Part shown: positions 49,912 through 57,776 of the stretch, one piece after another | Layout of the letters: each line of letters opens with the position of its first letter | Position numbering within the stretch: position 1 is the first letter of the stretch | Origin: Algoriphagus lutimaris | Lineage (GTDB): Bacteria > Bacteroidota > Bacteroidia > Cytophagales > Cyclobacteriaceae | Length of the DNA stretch: 64,000 nucleotides | Assembly: GCF_017051705.1 (NCBI RefSeq) | Contig: NZ_JAFIDJ010000003.1 | Span: 1-64,000 of the forward strand | Direction: 5' to 3' | Program-made: the position numbers and the translations under genes | The notes under the pieces: model-generated | Told to the model about the DNA's origin: nothing | Database searches by the model: none | Seen by the model: only the letters and a program-made list of their open reading frames with translations

Positions 49912-51324
49912 TTAAATGCTTTCTGCTGCTCTTAAAGCCACTCTAAGTGCTTCAAGCTTATTAGAAACCTCTTGTAATTCTGAAGGGATAGAAGATTTTG
50001 CAACTACGCCAGCACCTGCCTGAAAACGCAAATAGTTATTTTCAGAAACAAAAGAGCGGATTAGGATGGCGTGGTTAAAATCTCCGTTAAAACCCAAATA
50101 CCCAATGGCCCCTCCATAAAATTCACGGGAGGTATTTTCCAATTCATCTATCAATTCCATCGCTCTATACTTTGGAGCTCCTGAAAGCGTTCCTGCCGGA
50201 AATGTATCTGCTACTAATTGGAGTGGATTGGCGCCAGGGGAGAGTTCACCGTTCACTTTAGAAACCAGGTGGATCACATGGGAGTAATATTGAATTTCCT
50301 TAAACACCTCCACATTGACATGGATAGATGATCTGGATAAATCATTTCTTGCCAAGTCCACCAACATCACGTGTTCAGAATTCTCCTTTGGGTCGTCATA
50401 TAGTTTCCTTGCCAATACCGCATCTTTTTGGTCATTCCCTGTTCTTCTGAAAGTTCCTGCAATTGGGAAAATGGTGGCTTTGTTATTCTTTACTACAATC
50501 TGGGCTTCAGGTGAACTTCCAAAAATTTTAAAAGACCCATAATCGAAATAAAATAAATAAGGAGAAGGGTTCACAGATCGTAGCGCTCGATAAACATTAA
50601 ATTCATCCCCTTTAAATGCAGTTTTAAATCTTCTTGAAAGAACTATTTGAAACACATCTCCTTTAAAACAATGTTCCCTACCCTGATTAAGGATTTTCAA
50701 AAACTCTTCATCAGTGTAGTTGGAAGTTTCTTCTCCAATTCTTTTAAAAGAGTAAGAAGGGATATTTTTATTATTTAACAGGATTTCAATTTCATCTAAT
50801 TGAGGCTCTTCCTCATGGCCTTCAATCTGATGTTCAAACATATGCAGTTCATTCTTGTAGTGATCCACTACAATGATATTTTGATAGACCGCGTATTGAA
50901 GCATGGGAACATCACTTGGCTTAGTGTTTTTCAGTTGGATGTCCTCAAAATAAGAGACCGTATCATACTGAATGTATCCAAAAAGTCCATTTGTGCTAAA
51001 TTTAAAGCCATCAGATTCACTTGAGAATTTATTCCCAAAAGCCCTTAAGCTATCCATAAGCCTTAGGTTACTATCCACTGAATAGGTTTCCGTTTCACCA
51101 TTAGGAAGCTTTTCTTCTACCTGACCTACATTAAAAGTGAAAGTTGCCAAGGGATTAAAGCAGATATAAGAATAACTGTTTTCCTGACCATGATAATCTG
51201 AGCTTTCCAATAAAATCGGGTTGACAAATCTATCTCTTATTTGTAAGTAGATACTTACCGGCGTAATCGTATCCGCTAACCGCTTGCGGTAAGATGTGAT
51301 GATTTGAAAATTTGACTGGGACAT
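49912..51324 (-). CDS. trpE: Anthranilate synthase component I
   Basis: 470 residues. It converts chorismate and ammonia to anthranilate. LLESSDYHG near residue 39 corresponds to the tryptophan-binding LLES site, so feedback inhibition is likely. The chorismate-binding domain has FQIVLSRRFKT, YLFYFDYGSF, FPIAGTFRRTGN, LARNDLSR and TLSGAPKYRAME. The leader attenuator lies directly upstream, with the terminator T run ending 20 bases before the ATG. Confidence 0.97.
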   Translation of the reverse strand: MSQSNFQIITSYRKRLADTITPVSIYLQIRDRFVNPILLESSDYHGQENSYSYICFNPLATFTFNVGQVEEKLPNGETETYSVDSNLRLMDSLRAFGNKFSSESDGFKFSTNGLFGYIQYDTVSYFEDIQLKNTKPSDVPMLQYAVYQNIIVVDHYKNELHMFEHQIEGHEEEPQLDEIEILLNNKNIPSYSFKRIGEETSNYTDEEFLKILNQGREHCFKGDVFQIVLSRRFKTAFKGDEFNVYRALRSVNPSPYLFYFDYGSFKIFGSSPEAQIVVKNNKATIFPIAGTFRRTGNDQKDAVLARKLYDDPKENSEHVMLVDLARNDLSRSSIHVNVEVFKEIQYYSHVIHLVSKVNGELSPGANPLQLVADTFPAGTLSGAPKYRAMELIDELENTSREFYGGAIGYLGFNGDFNHAILIRSFVSENNYLRFQAGAGVVAKSSIPSELQEVSNKLEALRVALRAAESI

Positions 51325-51344
51325 TGTTAGGATTTTTTGATCAT

Positions 51345-51378
51345 AAAAAAAGGCTTACTGGGAATTCCAGCAAGCCTT
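51345..51378 (-). terminator. trp attenuator terminator
   Basis: On the minus strand AAGGCTTGCTGG pairs with CCAGTAAGCCTT (12 bp, one G-T) around AATTC and is followed by TTTTTT. The left arm can instead pair with CAGAAAGCC inside the leader (51416-51408). Confidence 0.88.
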
Positions 51379-51398
51379 AGTATTTCGTGCAACAAACT

Positions 51399-51476
51399 TT
51401 AGGCACGGGCTTTCTGAGCTTCCCCTTGGAAAGAATCAAAATGCCACCACCAATATTTTACTGCTATTGTTTTCAT
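51399..51476 (-). CDS. trpL: trp operon leader peptide
   Basis: 25 codons: MKTIAVKY, then three consecutive Trp codons (51452-51444), then HFDSFQGEAQKARA and TAA. This is a classic tryptophan attenuation peptide. The codons for Gln-Lys-Ala near the end (CAG AAA GCC) pair with GGCTTGCTG of the terminator arm, 8 of 9 bases. Stalling at the Trp codons would leave this segment free, form the antiterminator and allow trpE transcription; completion to the stop covers it and lets the terminator form. A good promoter lies just upstream, so the leader RNA starts about five bases before the ATG. Confidence 0.85.
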   Translation of the reverse strand: MKTIAVKYWWWHFDSFQGEAQKARA

Positions 51477-51486
51477 AAGTTTCGGA

Positions 51487-51517
51487 CAAATTTAGAAACG
51501 GATCTGATATGGCAAAA
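51487..51517 (-). promoter_or_regulatory. Promoter of the trp operon
   Basis: TTTTG at 51517-51513 and TAAATTTG at 51494-51487 are 18 bases apart on the minus strand, matching the Bacteroidota -33/-7 pattern. Confidence 0.65.
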
Positions 51518-51539
51518 CTTCTTTTCAAAATTTTACGGT

Positions 51540-51547
51540 TATTTTTG
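51540..51547 (+). promoter_or_regulatory. -7 promoter box of the small conserved gene
   Basis: TATTTTTG, 22 bases before the ATG at 51569. It is divergent from the trp promoter. Confidence 0.45.
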
Positions 51548-51568
51548 AAAAAAAATTCAGTTTGATCC

Positions 51569-51796
51569 ATGGCTACTTTATTATTTCAGTATTTCAAAAG
51601 AGTTTTCGATGATTATCAGGTGCTCGTACAAGTAAATCCCAACGATTATACTGGAATAGAATTGATTATTCACCCAGATGGAAAGGTGGAGAAGACCATC
51701 ATGGAATTTGACGAAGAAATTTTTGAGGATTTGGAAGTGGACGAATTTAAGGCCTGTAGTCCTTTGGAATTCCAACTCCAATTAACTAAAACTTGA
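51569..51796 (+). CDS. Small hypothetical protein
   Basis: 75 residues, acidic, no signal peptide or membrane segment. It reads as a small alpha/beta fold (YQVLVQVNPNDYTGIELIIH, then FDEEIFEDLEVDEF). It has a promoter box and a clean ATG, so it is likely real. It probably recurs in related genomes, but the family is not recognised. Confidence 0.6.
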   Translation: MATLLFQYFKRVFDDYQVLVQVNPNDYTGIELIIHPDGKVEKTIMEFDEEIFEDLEVDEFKACSPLEFQLQLTKT

Positions 51797-51877
51797 TGTA
51801 AATTAGTGCATACTTAAATTATTCGCCTGATATTCAGTATCACCAGACATTATTTAAGCAAATAATGCATTTATGGA

Positions 51878-51907
51878 TTGTAAACCGTAATTTTTGCCTT
51901 ACCTTTG
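51878..51907 (+). promoter_or_regulatory. Promoter of the SRP RNA gene
   Basis: TTG at 51878-51880 and TACCTTTG at 51900-51907 are 19 bases apart, the same arrangement and -7 sequence as the tRNA-Leu promoter. Confidence 0.65.
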
Positions 51908-51910
51908 TGG

Positions 51911-52000
51911 CCTAGCGGCACGACCAGCTCCTGCTGAATCCCCCAGGTCCGGAAGGAAGCAAGGGTAGGCGGTTGTAGCGGTGCGATGCCGCTTCTTTTT
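51911..52000 (+). ncRNA. ffs: Small bacterial signal recognition particle RNA (4.5S)
   Basis: The conserved SRP core CCCAGGTCCGGAAGGAAGC (Ffh-binding hairpin with GGAA loop) lies at 51942-51960. The ends close by GCGGCA (51915-51920) pairing with TGCCGC (51987-51992), followed by a T-rich stop. The RNA is about 85-90 bases, of the short bacterial type that lacks an Alu domain. It binds Ffh for co-translational membrane targeting. Confidence 0.92.
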
Positions 52001-52057
52001 TGCCCATTTTTTTTGTGAAGGCATCTTAATTCCAGTTCCTAATCTTGATTAATCTTC

Positions 52058-52065
52058 TAACTTTG
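52058..52065 (+). promoter_or_regulatory. Possible -7 box of the transaldolase-like gene
   Basis: TAACTTTG matches TAnnTTTG, but it lies 116 bases before the ATG, implying a long 5' UTR. Confidence 0.35.
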
Positions 52066-52180
52066 CTCAGGCAATTAAATCTATTTAACCTTGGGTTTCT
52101 GCCTTTTAAAGGACTTTCCTGATTTTTGGAACATCCCGAAGGAAGAAAACCAAATTCACACCTATTTTAATTTATCAAAC

Positions 52181-52840
52181 ATGAAATTCTTTATCGACAC
52201 CGCTAATCTGAATGATATCAGAGAAGCTTATGATTTAGGCGTATTGGATGGAGTTACCACCAATCCTTCTTTAATGGCAAAAGAAGGGATCAGTGGCGAA
52301 AGCGCAGTTAGAGACCATTATAAAGCGATTTGCGATATCGTAGATGATAAAGTCAGTGCTGAAGTTATTTCCACTGACTTTGAAGGAATGATCAAGGAGG
52401 GCAAAGAACTTGCGAAAATTGACGATAAGATTGTAGTGAAAATCCCAATGATTAAAGATGGGGTAAAAGCAATAAAATATTTCCATAGCGAAGGAATCAG
52501 AACTAATTGTACTCTGGTATTTTCTGCAGGACAAGCCATCCTAGCAGCCAAAGCTGGAGCAACCTACCTTTCTCCATTTATTGGAAGATTGGATGATATT
52601 TCTTTCGACGGGCTTCAATTGATTGAGCAAATCGTACACATCTATCAGACTTATGGCTATAACACCGAAGTTTTGGCAGCATCTGTAAGACATACCATGC
52701 ACTTAATTAAATGTGCTGAAATTGGAGCAGATGTAGTTACTTGTCCTTTGAAAGTAATTACAGGCTTATTAAATCATCCATTAACCGATTCAGGATTGGC
52801 ACAGTTTCTGGCTGATCATGCGAAAGCGGCTGGAAAATAA
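52181..52840 (+). CDS. Transaldolase / fructose-6-phosphate aldolase family enzyme
   Basis: 219 residues from ATG 52181 (MKFFIDTANLNDIREA). The frame extends upstream to 52091, but the shorter start fits the family exactly. TIM barrel with the Schiff-base lysine in KIPMIKDGV and further motifs TTNPSLMAKEG, GRLDDI and TCPLKVI. The length matches the short TalC/MipB class. It transfers or releases dihydroxyacetone units in the pentose phosphate route. Sequence alone does not decide between transaldolase and FSA activity. Confidence 0.92.
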   Translation: MKFFIDTANLNDIREAYDLGVLDGVTTNPSLMAKEGISGESAVRDHYKAICDIVDDKVSAEVISTDFEGMIKEGKELAKIDDKIVVKIPMIKDGVKAIKYFHSEGIRTNCTLVFSAGQAILAAKAGATYLSPFIGRLDDISFDGLQLIEQIVHIYQTYGYNTEVLAASVRHTMHLIKCAEIGADVVTCPLKVITGLLNHPLTDSGLAQFLADHAKAAGK

Positions 52841-52849
52841 TCTGAAGAA

Positions 52850-52875
52850 GGCCGACTATTGTCGGTCTTTTTTTT
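52850..52875 (+). terminator. Terminator after the transaldolase-like gene
   Basis: GGCCGAC pairs with GTCGGTC (one G-T) around TATT, followed by eight T residues. Confidence 0.85.
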
Positions 52876-52886
52876 AATTTCCCCAT

Positions 52887-53090
52887 ATGTACATCATTAA
52901 AGTAAAAGGCAAAGCAAAAATCCCTGATTACATCCAGATTCGAGATGAAAATTTCGTATTGGTCGCCTATTTTAGGGCAGATAGACCTTTAAAGAATATT
53001 GAAAAATTTGGTCTAGGTGGAAAAGAGGAGGAATTGGAGTCATTGATACAGGGACTGCCCTTTGGTAAACTTCAAAAATTAGATCTTTAA
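52887..53090 (+). CDS. Small hypothetical protein preceding ftsE
   Basis: 67 residues, soluble, basic at the start (MYIIKVKGKAKIPDYIQIRD) and mixed beta/alpha. It ends three bases before ftsE, so it is translated with it. The tight spacing argues that it is real and perhaps linked to the FtsEX pathway. No family is recognised. Confidence 0.65.
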   Translation: MYIIKVKGKAKIPDYIQIRDENFVLVAYFRADRPLKNIEKFGLGGKEEELESLIQGLPFGKLQKLDL

Positions 53091-53093
53091 ACA

Positions 53094-53804
53094 ATGGATT
53101 TCAGTACTGATCCCGTATTGCAAATTAGCAATGCCACTATCTTTCAGGGAATAGAACCTATACTTACTGATGTGGACTTCTCAGTAGAGCCCCATGAGTT
53201 TGTTTTTTTGATAGGTAGAACCGGAAGTGGCAAGAGCTCGCTTCTCAAAACCTTGTATGCAGATCTAGAACTCAAAAGTGGGAAGGTAGAAATCGCAGGG
53301 TTTGACCTCACCAAAATAAAAACTAAGGAAATCCCCTATTTAAGAAGGAAAATAGGAATCGTCTTCCAGGATTTCCAACTATTCAATGATAGAACTGTTG
53401 CCGAAAACCTCATTTTTGTCATGAAGGCGACAGGATGGAAAGATTCTTCTAAAATCAAAGCTAGAATGGCAGAAGTTCTTTTATTAGTAGGATTAAACAA
53501 TGCCGCTAGTAAAATGCCCCATCAACTATCAGGAGGAGAACAACAAAGAGTAGTAATTGCTAGGGCATTACTAAATGAACCTTCTATATTATTGGCTGAT
53601 GAACCCACAGGAAATCTTGATCCAGATGTAGCCGATGGTATCTTCAAATTATTTCAAGAGATCAATAAAAAAGGAACGGCTATCCTCATGGCAACCCATA
53701 ACCATGAATTATTACGTAAGTACCCTTATAGAGTCTTAAAATGTGAAAACGGAAAATTATTGGATAGTAAAACCCATGATGTTTCTTTTGGATCAACTTA
53801 TTAA
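53094..53804 (+). CDS. ftsE: Cell division ATP-binding protein FtsE
   Basis: 236 residues, ABC ATPase. Walker A GRTGSGKSS, Q-loop VFQDFQLF, signature LSGGEQQR, Walker B ILLADEPTGNLD and the H-loop ATHNHELL are all intact. With FtsX it couples septal peptidoglycan hydrolysis to division. ftsX is not adjacent, as often in Bacteroidota. LolD-like or MacB-like ATPases are similar, but the short ATPase without its own permease nearby and the YxxLRRKIGIVFQDF region favour FtsE. Confidence 0.85.
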   Translation: MDFSTDPVLQISNATIFQGIEPILTDVDFSVEPHEFVFLIGRTGSGKSSLLKTLYADLELKSGKVEIAGFDLTKIKTKEIPYLRRKIGIVFQDFQLFNDRTVAENLIFVMKATGWKDSSKIKARMAEVLLLVGLNNAASKMPHQLSGGEQQRVVIARALLNEPSILLADEPTGNLDPDVADGIFKLFQEINKKGTAILMATHNHELLRKYPYRVLKCENGKLLDSKTHDVSFGSTY

Positions 53805-53863
53805 AAAAATTCAAACATCCCTCCCCTTATTTCGTTCATATAGAGCCCTTTAATACAAATCAT

Positions 53864-55258
53864 ATGAAATCAACCAAATTGCTTAAACTATCCCTACTCC
53901 TTTCATTAACTGTATTTGGTTGGAGTTGTAAGGATAAAGAGGACACTGAACCAGTAATTGATCAAGGATCAAATACAGCTGTGAATAACTGGATTCTAGA
54001 TGTCATGGATGAGGTATATTATTGGCTTGACAATCTAGGGACGCCAATAGCTGCAGATTCTGATCCTGAGGATTATTTCAATGCTTTACTTTATAAGCCC
54101 ACCGACAGATTCTCTGTCATCTATCCTGATTATCAGGAATTAATCAATAATTTAAGTGGTGTAACTTTGGAAGCTGGGTATGAATTCCAACTTTACTTAG
54201 AAAATCAAGCTAGCAACAATGTCATTGCAGAGATTTCCTATGTCAAAAAAGGTAGTCCTGCAGAAAGTGCCGGGTTGGTAAGAGGAGACATCATTACGAA
54301 GATCAATGGCACCCAAATCACCACTGATAATTATCGAGATTTGTTAAGCGAGATCGAATCCCAGCATTCCATCACTTACCTGAGCTTGAATCCTACCACT
54401 TTGGTTTACGAACAACAACCTCCAATAACTTTGGAAACTGTTCAACTAGCTGAGAACCCGAATTACATCGATTCTATTTATACCATAGAGGGGCAAAAAA
54501 TAGGGTATTTCATGTATAATTTCTTTGCCCCTGGCAATGGAGGGACAAGTACTACCTATGATGATCAAGTGGATGAAATTTTTGCGAAGTTCAAATCTGA
54601 AAACATCAATCACTTAATAATCGACTTCAGATATAATGGAGGTGGCTATGTTACTTCTGCTACTAATTTGGCAAGTTTGATTGCTCCAGCTGTCACTACC
54701 TCAGATATTTTCTCAAAAACTAAATACAATAGCTTTTTGATGTCGGAGATTCCTGAGTTAAGTGATGTCAAAACTACCTTTAGATCCAAAACTCAGAATC
54801 TGGGTAATATTTTGGATGGTAACAGAGTTTATATTTTGACTTCTCCTCGTACAGCATCAGCTTCTGAATTACTAATCAATGGATTGAAACCCTATATGGA
54901 TGTCTTCTTAATTGGTGATAAAACCTATGGTAAGAATGTAGGATCCATTCCATTTGAAGATGAAGAAAATCCCGAGAATTCTTACGGATTATTACCTATA
55001 GTAAGTAGAAGCTTCAATAGTCTTGACCAATCAGATTATACTACAGGATTCACACCTAACATCTCTGTAAAAGAGTCTTCTGAAAGGTTAAGACCACTTG
55101 GAGATATTACTGAGCTATTATTGAGAACGGCGATTTCCCAAATTACTGGAACTCCTTCTTCTGGTAGGTTTGAAACCCTAGATCGAGTAGACATAGGCAG
55201 TACGCTGGACCGAAAAGTCCGAACAGGAAAATTGATAGAAGAAAAGATCATCAAATAA
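53864..55258 (+). CDS. S41-family peptidase lipoprotein with PDZ domain
   Basis: 464 residues. Lipobox FGWSC (Cys22). An N-terminal helical part has DEVYYWLDNL, a PDZ domain is at about 100-185 (GSPAESAGLVRGDIITKINGT), and the S41 catalytic domain has IIDFRYNGGGYV, the serine in SPRTASASELL and the lysine in DKTYGKNVGS. It is a paralogue of the protein at 37938-39257 but keeps a clearer PDZ motif. It probably cleaves C-terminal ends of envelope proteins. Confidence 0.9.
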   Translation: MKSTKLLKLSLLLSLTVFGWSCKDKEDTEPVIDQGSNTAVNNWILDVMDEVYYWLDNLGTPIAADSDPEDYFNALLYKPTDRFSVIYPDYQELINNLSGVTLEAGYEFQLYLENQASNNVIAEISYVKKGSPAESAGLVRGDIITKINGTQITTDNYRDLLSEIESQHSITYLSLNPTTLVYEQQPPITLETVQLAENPNYIDSIYTIEGQKIGYFMYNFFAPGNGGTSTTYDDQVDEIFAKFKSENINHLIIDFRYNGGGYVTSATNLASLIAPAVTTSDIFSKTKYNSFLMSEIPELSDVKTTFRSKTQNLGNILDGNRVYILTSPRTASASELLINGLKPYMDVFLIGDKTYGKNVGSIPFEDEENPENSYGLLPIVSRSFNSLDQSDYTTGFTPNISVKESSERLRPLGDITELLLRTAISQITGTPSSGRFETLDRVDIGSTLDRKVRTGKLIEEKIIK

Positions 55259-55266
55259 ATGCATTT

Positions 55267-55297
55267 TGGCCTCAAGAAATTGAGGCCATTTTTTTTG
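55267..55297 (+). terminator. Terminator after the S41 lipoprotein gene
   Basis: TGGCCTCAA pairs with TTGAGGCCA around a four-base loop and is followed by eight T residues. Confidence 0.88.
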
Positions 55298-55417
55298 ACT
55301 TAATTTTTTTGATAGTAAAAATTGGTTTTAACTCAAAATTTCATGACATTTTAATCTCTTAAAACCAAATATCAACCAATCTGGTGTCTAAATCACCAAT
55401 TTTTAACCAAACATATT

Positions 55418-56647
55418 ATGAGTTACCAAAACAAACTTTGGAGAAAGCCATTGCTATTTGCAGGCTTATCCTTGGGGATTCTAGCATTTTCTTGTCAGCC
55501 CCAAGATGAATCCCCCCTATCTTCCGACACTGTAGAATTCATCGGATATAATCATGGAGACATGATCCCTGGAAAGTTCATCGTGACTTTGCAACCTACC
55601 GGTTTAAACTTTAGAAAAGATATGTCTTACGATGCGGTACAAGCTGCGATGAGGAAAACCGGTTCTGAACTTTTAGCCAAGTATAGAATCGGAGATGAAA
55701 ACCTGGGTTTTGTATACGGAAGTAGTATTGAAGGTTTTTCAGTTACTTTAACTGATGACCAAGCTGAAATTTTAGCAAAAGATCCTTCTATCAAGTCTAT
55801 TGAACCAGATAGAGTAATTGCTTTGGCACCACCTCCAGGAAAAGGACCAGGAAACGGAGGAGGAGGCACTCCTGCTGCACAGCAAGTCCCCTACGGAATC
55901 ACCCGCGTTGGTGGAGGCCAGACCTATACAGGAACCAAGAAAGCTTATATAATAGACTCAGGGATTGATTCAAGTCATGAAGACCTGAATGTCGATGCAA
56001 GTTCAGGGTATAATGCTTTTACTTCTGGGAAAGATTCTGACATCTTAGTGGATGGGAATGGACATGGAACCCATGTTGCTGGTACAGTAGGTGCAATCAA
56101 CAATGAAATTGGAGTAGTTGGTGTAGCAGCTGGTGTGACTGTTGTTCCGGTTAAAGTTCTTAATTCAAGAGGTTCAGGATCTTATTCTGGTGTCATCGCA
56201 GGAGTGAACTTTGTTGCAGCCAATGCCTCTGCTGGTGATGTTGCAAACATGAGCTTAGGAGGTCCTGCATCTAATGCCCTCGATGCTGCTGTTGAAGCAT
56301 TAGGGACAAGTGATGTAAAAGTAGCTTTGGCTGCAGGGAATGAATCTACTGATGCAAATAATTCTTCACCTGCACGTGCCAATGGGAATAACATTTACAC
56401 TATTTCTGCAGTAAACAGTAGCGACGTTTATGCTTCATTTTCCAATTATGGTAATCCTCCTATAGATTTTGCAGCTCCTGGTGTAGCAGTGTTATCAACT
56501 GTTCCAGGAGGAGGATATGCTAGCTATAGCGGTACTTCCATGGCAGCTCCTCATGTTTGTGGAATCCTGATATGGAACAATCCAAGAAATGGAGGAGAAG
56601 TTATCGGAGACCCTGATGGAACCATAGATCAAGTAGCCATCAAATAA
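55418..56647 (+). CDS. S8-family (subtilisin-like) serine protease lipoprotein
   Basis: 409 residues. Lipobox ILAFSC (Cys26). Residues about 50-135 form an inhibitor I9-like propeptide (GKFIVTLQPTG ... IKSIEPDRV). A Gly/Pro linker (about 138-152) leads to the peptidase domain with Asp180 in YIIDSGID, His216 in GNGHGTHVAG and Ser374 in SGTSMAAPH. The fold is close to proteinase K/aqualysin. The C-terminal tail is short, so there is no T9SS sorting domain. It is expected on the cell surface or in the periplasm. Confidence 0.92.
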   Translation: MSYQNKLWRKPLLFAGLSLGILAFSCQPQDESPLSSDTVEFIGYNHGDMIPGKFIVTLQPTGLNFRKDMSYDAVQAAMRKTGSELLAKYRIGDENLGFVYGSSIEGFSVTLTDDQAEILAKDPSIKSIEPDRVIALAPPPGKGPGNGGGGTPAAQQVPYGITRVGGGQTYTGTKKAYIIDSGIDSSHEDLNVDASSGYNAFTSGKDSDILVDGNGHGTHVAGTVGAINNEIGVVGVAAGVTVVPVKVLNSRGSGSYSGVIAGVNFVAANASAGDVANMSLGGPASNALDAAVEALGTSDVKVALAAGNESTDANNSSPARANGNNIYTISAVNSSDVYASFSNYGNPPIDFAAPGVAVLSTVPGGGYASYSGTSMAAPHVCGILIWNNPRNGGEVIGDPDGTIDQVAIK

Positions 56648-56667
56648 TAGCCAAGATTAGAAATTAT

Positions 56668-56697
56668 AAAAAGCGACTCAATTGAGTCGCTTTTTTG
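56668..56697. terminator. Terminator after the S8 protease gene
   Basis: AAGCGACTCAATTGAGTCGCTT is a perfect palindrome between an A run and a T run. Confidence 0.8.
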
Positions 56698-56777
56698 CTT
56701 ATTATCAAATTGTTAAGTTTTAATATTCTGGTTTCTAAAACTCTACATAATTTTAAATTTGTAAAAAAGAGATCGAT

Positions 56778-56990
56778 ATGGAACTTGTAGCTAGTTTATT
56801 ATTATTACTTACTGTTTACTTTTTCGGCTCACTCTCGCTCATTCAAGAAGTAATCCAACCAAAAATCTCAATAGAAATTGATCAGGTTTCTCATAAAAAA
56901 AACATTGTATCCAATTATTCCAAAATATTGCTTTTAAGCTTTACGACTTCTCTTTTACCTACCACAATCGCTTACTTTTTATTCTTTTAA
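56778..56990 (+). CDS. Small two-span membrane protein
   Basis: 70 residues. Two hydrophobic segments at about 3-25 (LVASLLLLLTVYFFGSLSL) and 49-70 (LLLSFTTSLLPTTIAYFLFF) flank a short polar loop with KK. It is bracketed by terminators on both sides, so it is an independent unit. The function is unknown. Confidence 0.5.
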   Translation: MELVASLLLLLTVYFFGSLSLIQEVIQPKISIEIDQVSHKKNIVSNYSKILLLSFTTSLLPTTIAYFLFF

Positions 56991-57004
56991 ATAGAATTGA
57001 CATC

Positions 57005-57043
57005 AAAAAAAGAGAGCTGAATCTAATTCAGCTCTCTTTTTTT
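57005..57043. terminator. Bidirectional terminator between convergent genes
   Basis: AAAGAGAGCTGAAT pairs perfectly with ATTCAGCTCTCTTT around CTA, with A and T runs at the two ends. It serves the small membrane protein (+) and the TPR gene (-). Confidence 0.88.
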
Positions 57044-57059
57044 ACCAAAACTTTATAGT

Positions 57060-57764
57060 TTATTGTGCCTTTTTCAAGTTCTCCTTGGCCAATTCATAGG
57101 TAGGGTCTAATTGAATAGCTTCTTCAAAAGCAGTTTTAGCTTCGGGCTTTGAGCCTTGGTCTAGATAAATCATCCCTTTCAAGTTTAAAGCAGCTGCTTT
57201 CATACTCACTTCTTGAGTGTCTCCATCAGAGTTATTAAATCCAATCTTATCATCCGCCTTTGCATTTTTAATCAACATGTTTGTTGAATTTAAGGCTTCA
57301 TCATATCGTTTTATCGAATATTGGATAAATGCAGACTTGTAAAGACTGAAGTTATCTCCAGTCAAAAGGTATAAGCTTTCAAAATGTGGCAATGCTCTAT
57401 CCAAAGCTCCAACTTGCTCTAAGGCGTATGCTGCTATTTCTAAAGCTCCTACACTTTTATCATTTACACTAAGTACATCCATTGCCACCAAAGCAGCAGA
57501 GGTATATAAGTTGTTTTCAAAATACAATCCTGCTAATAGTTCTGGATACCTCATATCCTCTGGGTTCCTAACCATTAATTCATATAGTTTTGTTCTGGCT
57601 ACCAGTGGGTCCGCATAGCGTAAAGCCAATTGGTAAGATGCCTGATCCTGGGTATTCAAAACTTTTTTGGTTTTCTGATCCAATCTAGGGATAGAATCTG
57701 CTGTTTGGGCAATAATTGGGCTGGCACAAAGGGCCAGGAGCAGCATGAATAATACGCGCTTCAT
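57060..57764 (-). CDS. TPR-repeat exported protein
   Basis: 234 residues. The signal peptide ends near residue 19 (ASPIIAQ). Four to five TPR-like helical pairs span about 40-230, the last with the clear consensus ALNLKGMIYLDQGSKPEAKTAFEEAIQLDPTYE. It is probably a periplasmic scaffold; no partner is known. It follows the CCA-adding enzyme gene by 12 bp. Confidence 0.82.
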   Translation of the reverse strand: MKRVLFMLLLALCASPIIAQTADSIPRLDQKTKKVLNTQDQASYQLALRYADPLVARTKLYELMVRNPEDMRYPELLAGLYFENNLYTSAALVAMDVLSVNDKSVGALEIAAYALEQVGALDRALPHFESLYLLTGDNFSLYKSAFIQYSIKRYDEALNSTNMLIKNAKADDKIGFNNSDGDTQEVSMKAAALNLKGMIYLDQGSKPEAKTAFEEAIQLDPTYELAKENLKKAQ

Positions 57765-57776
57765 TTTTCGATTAAT

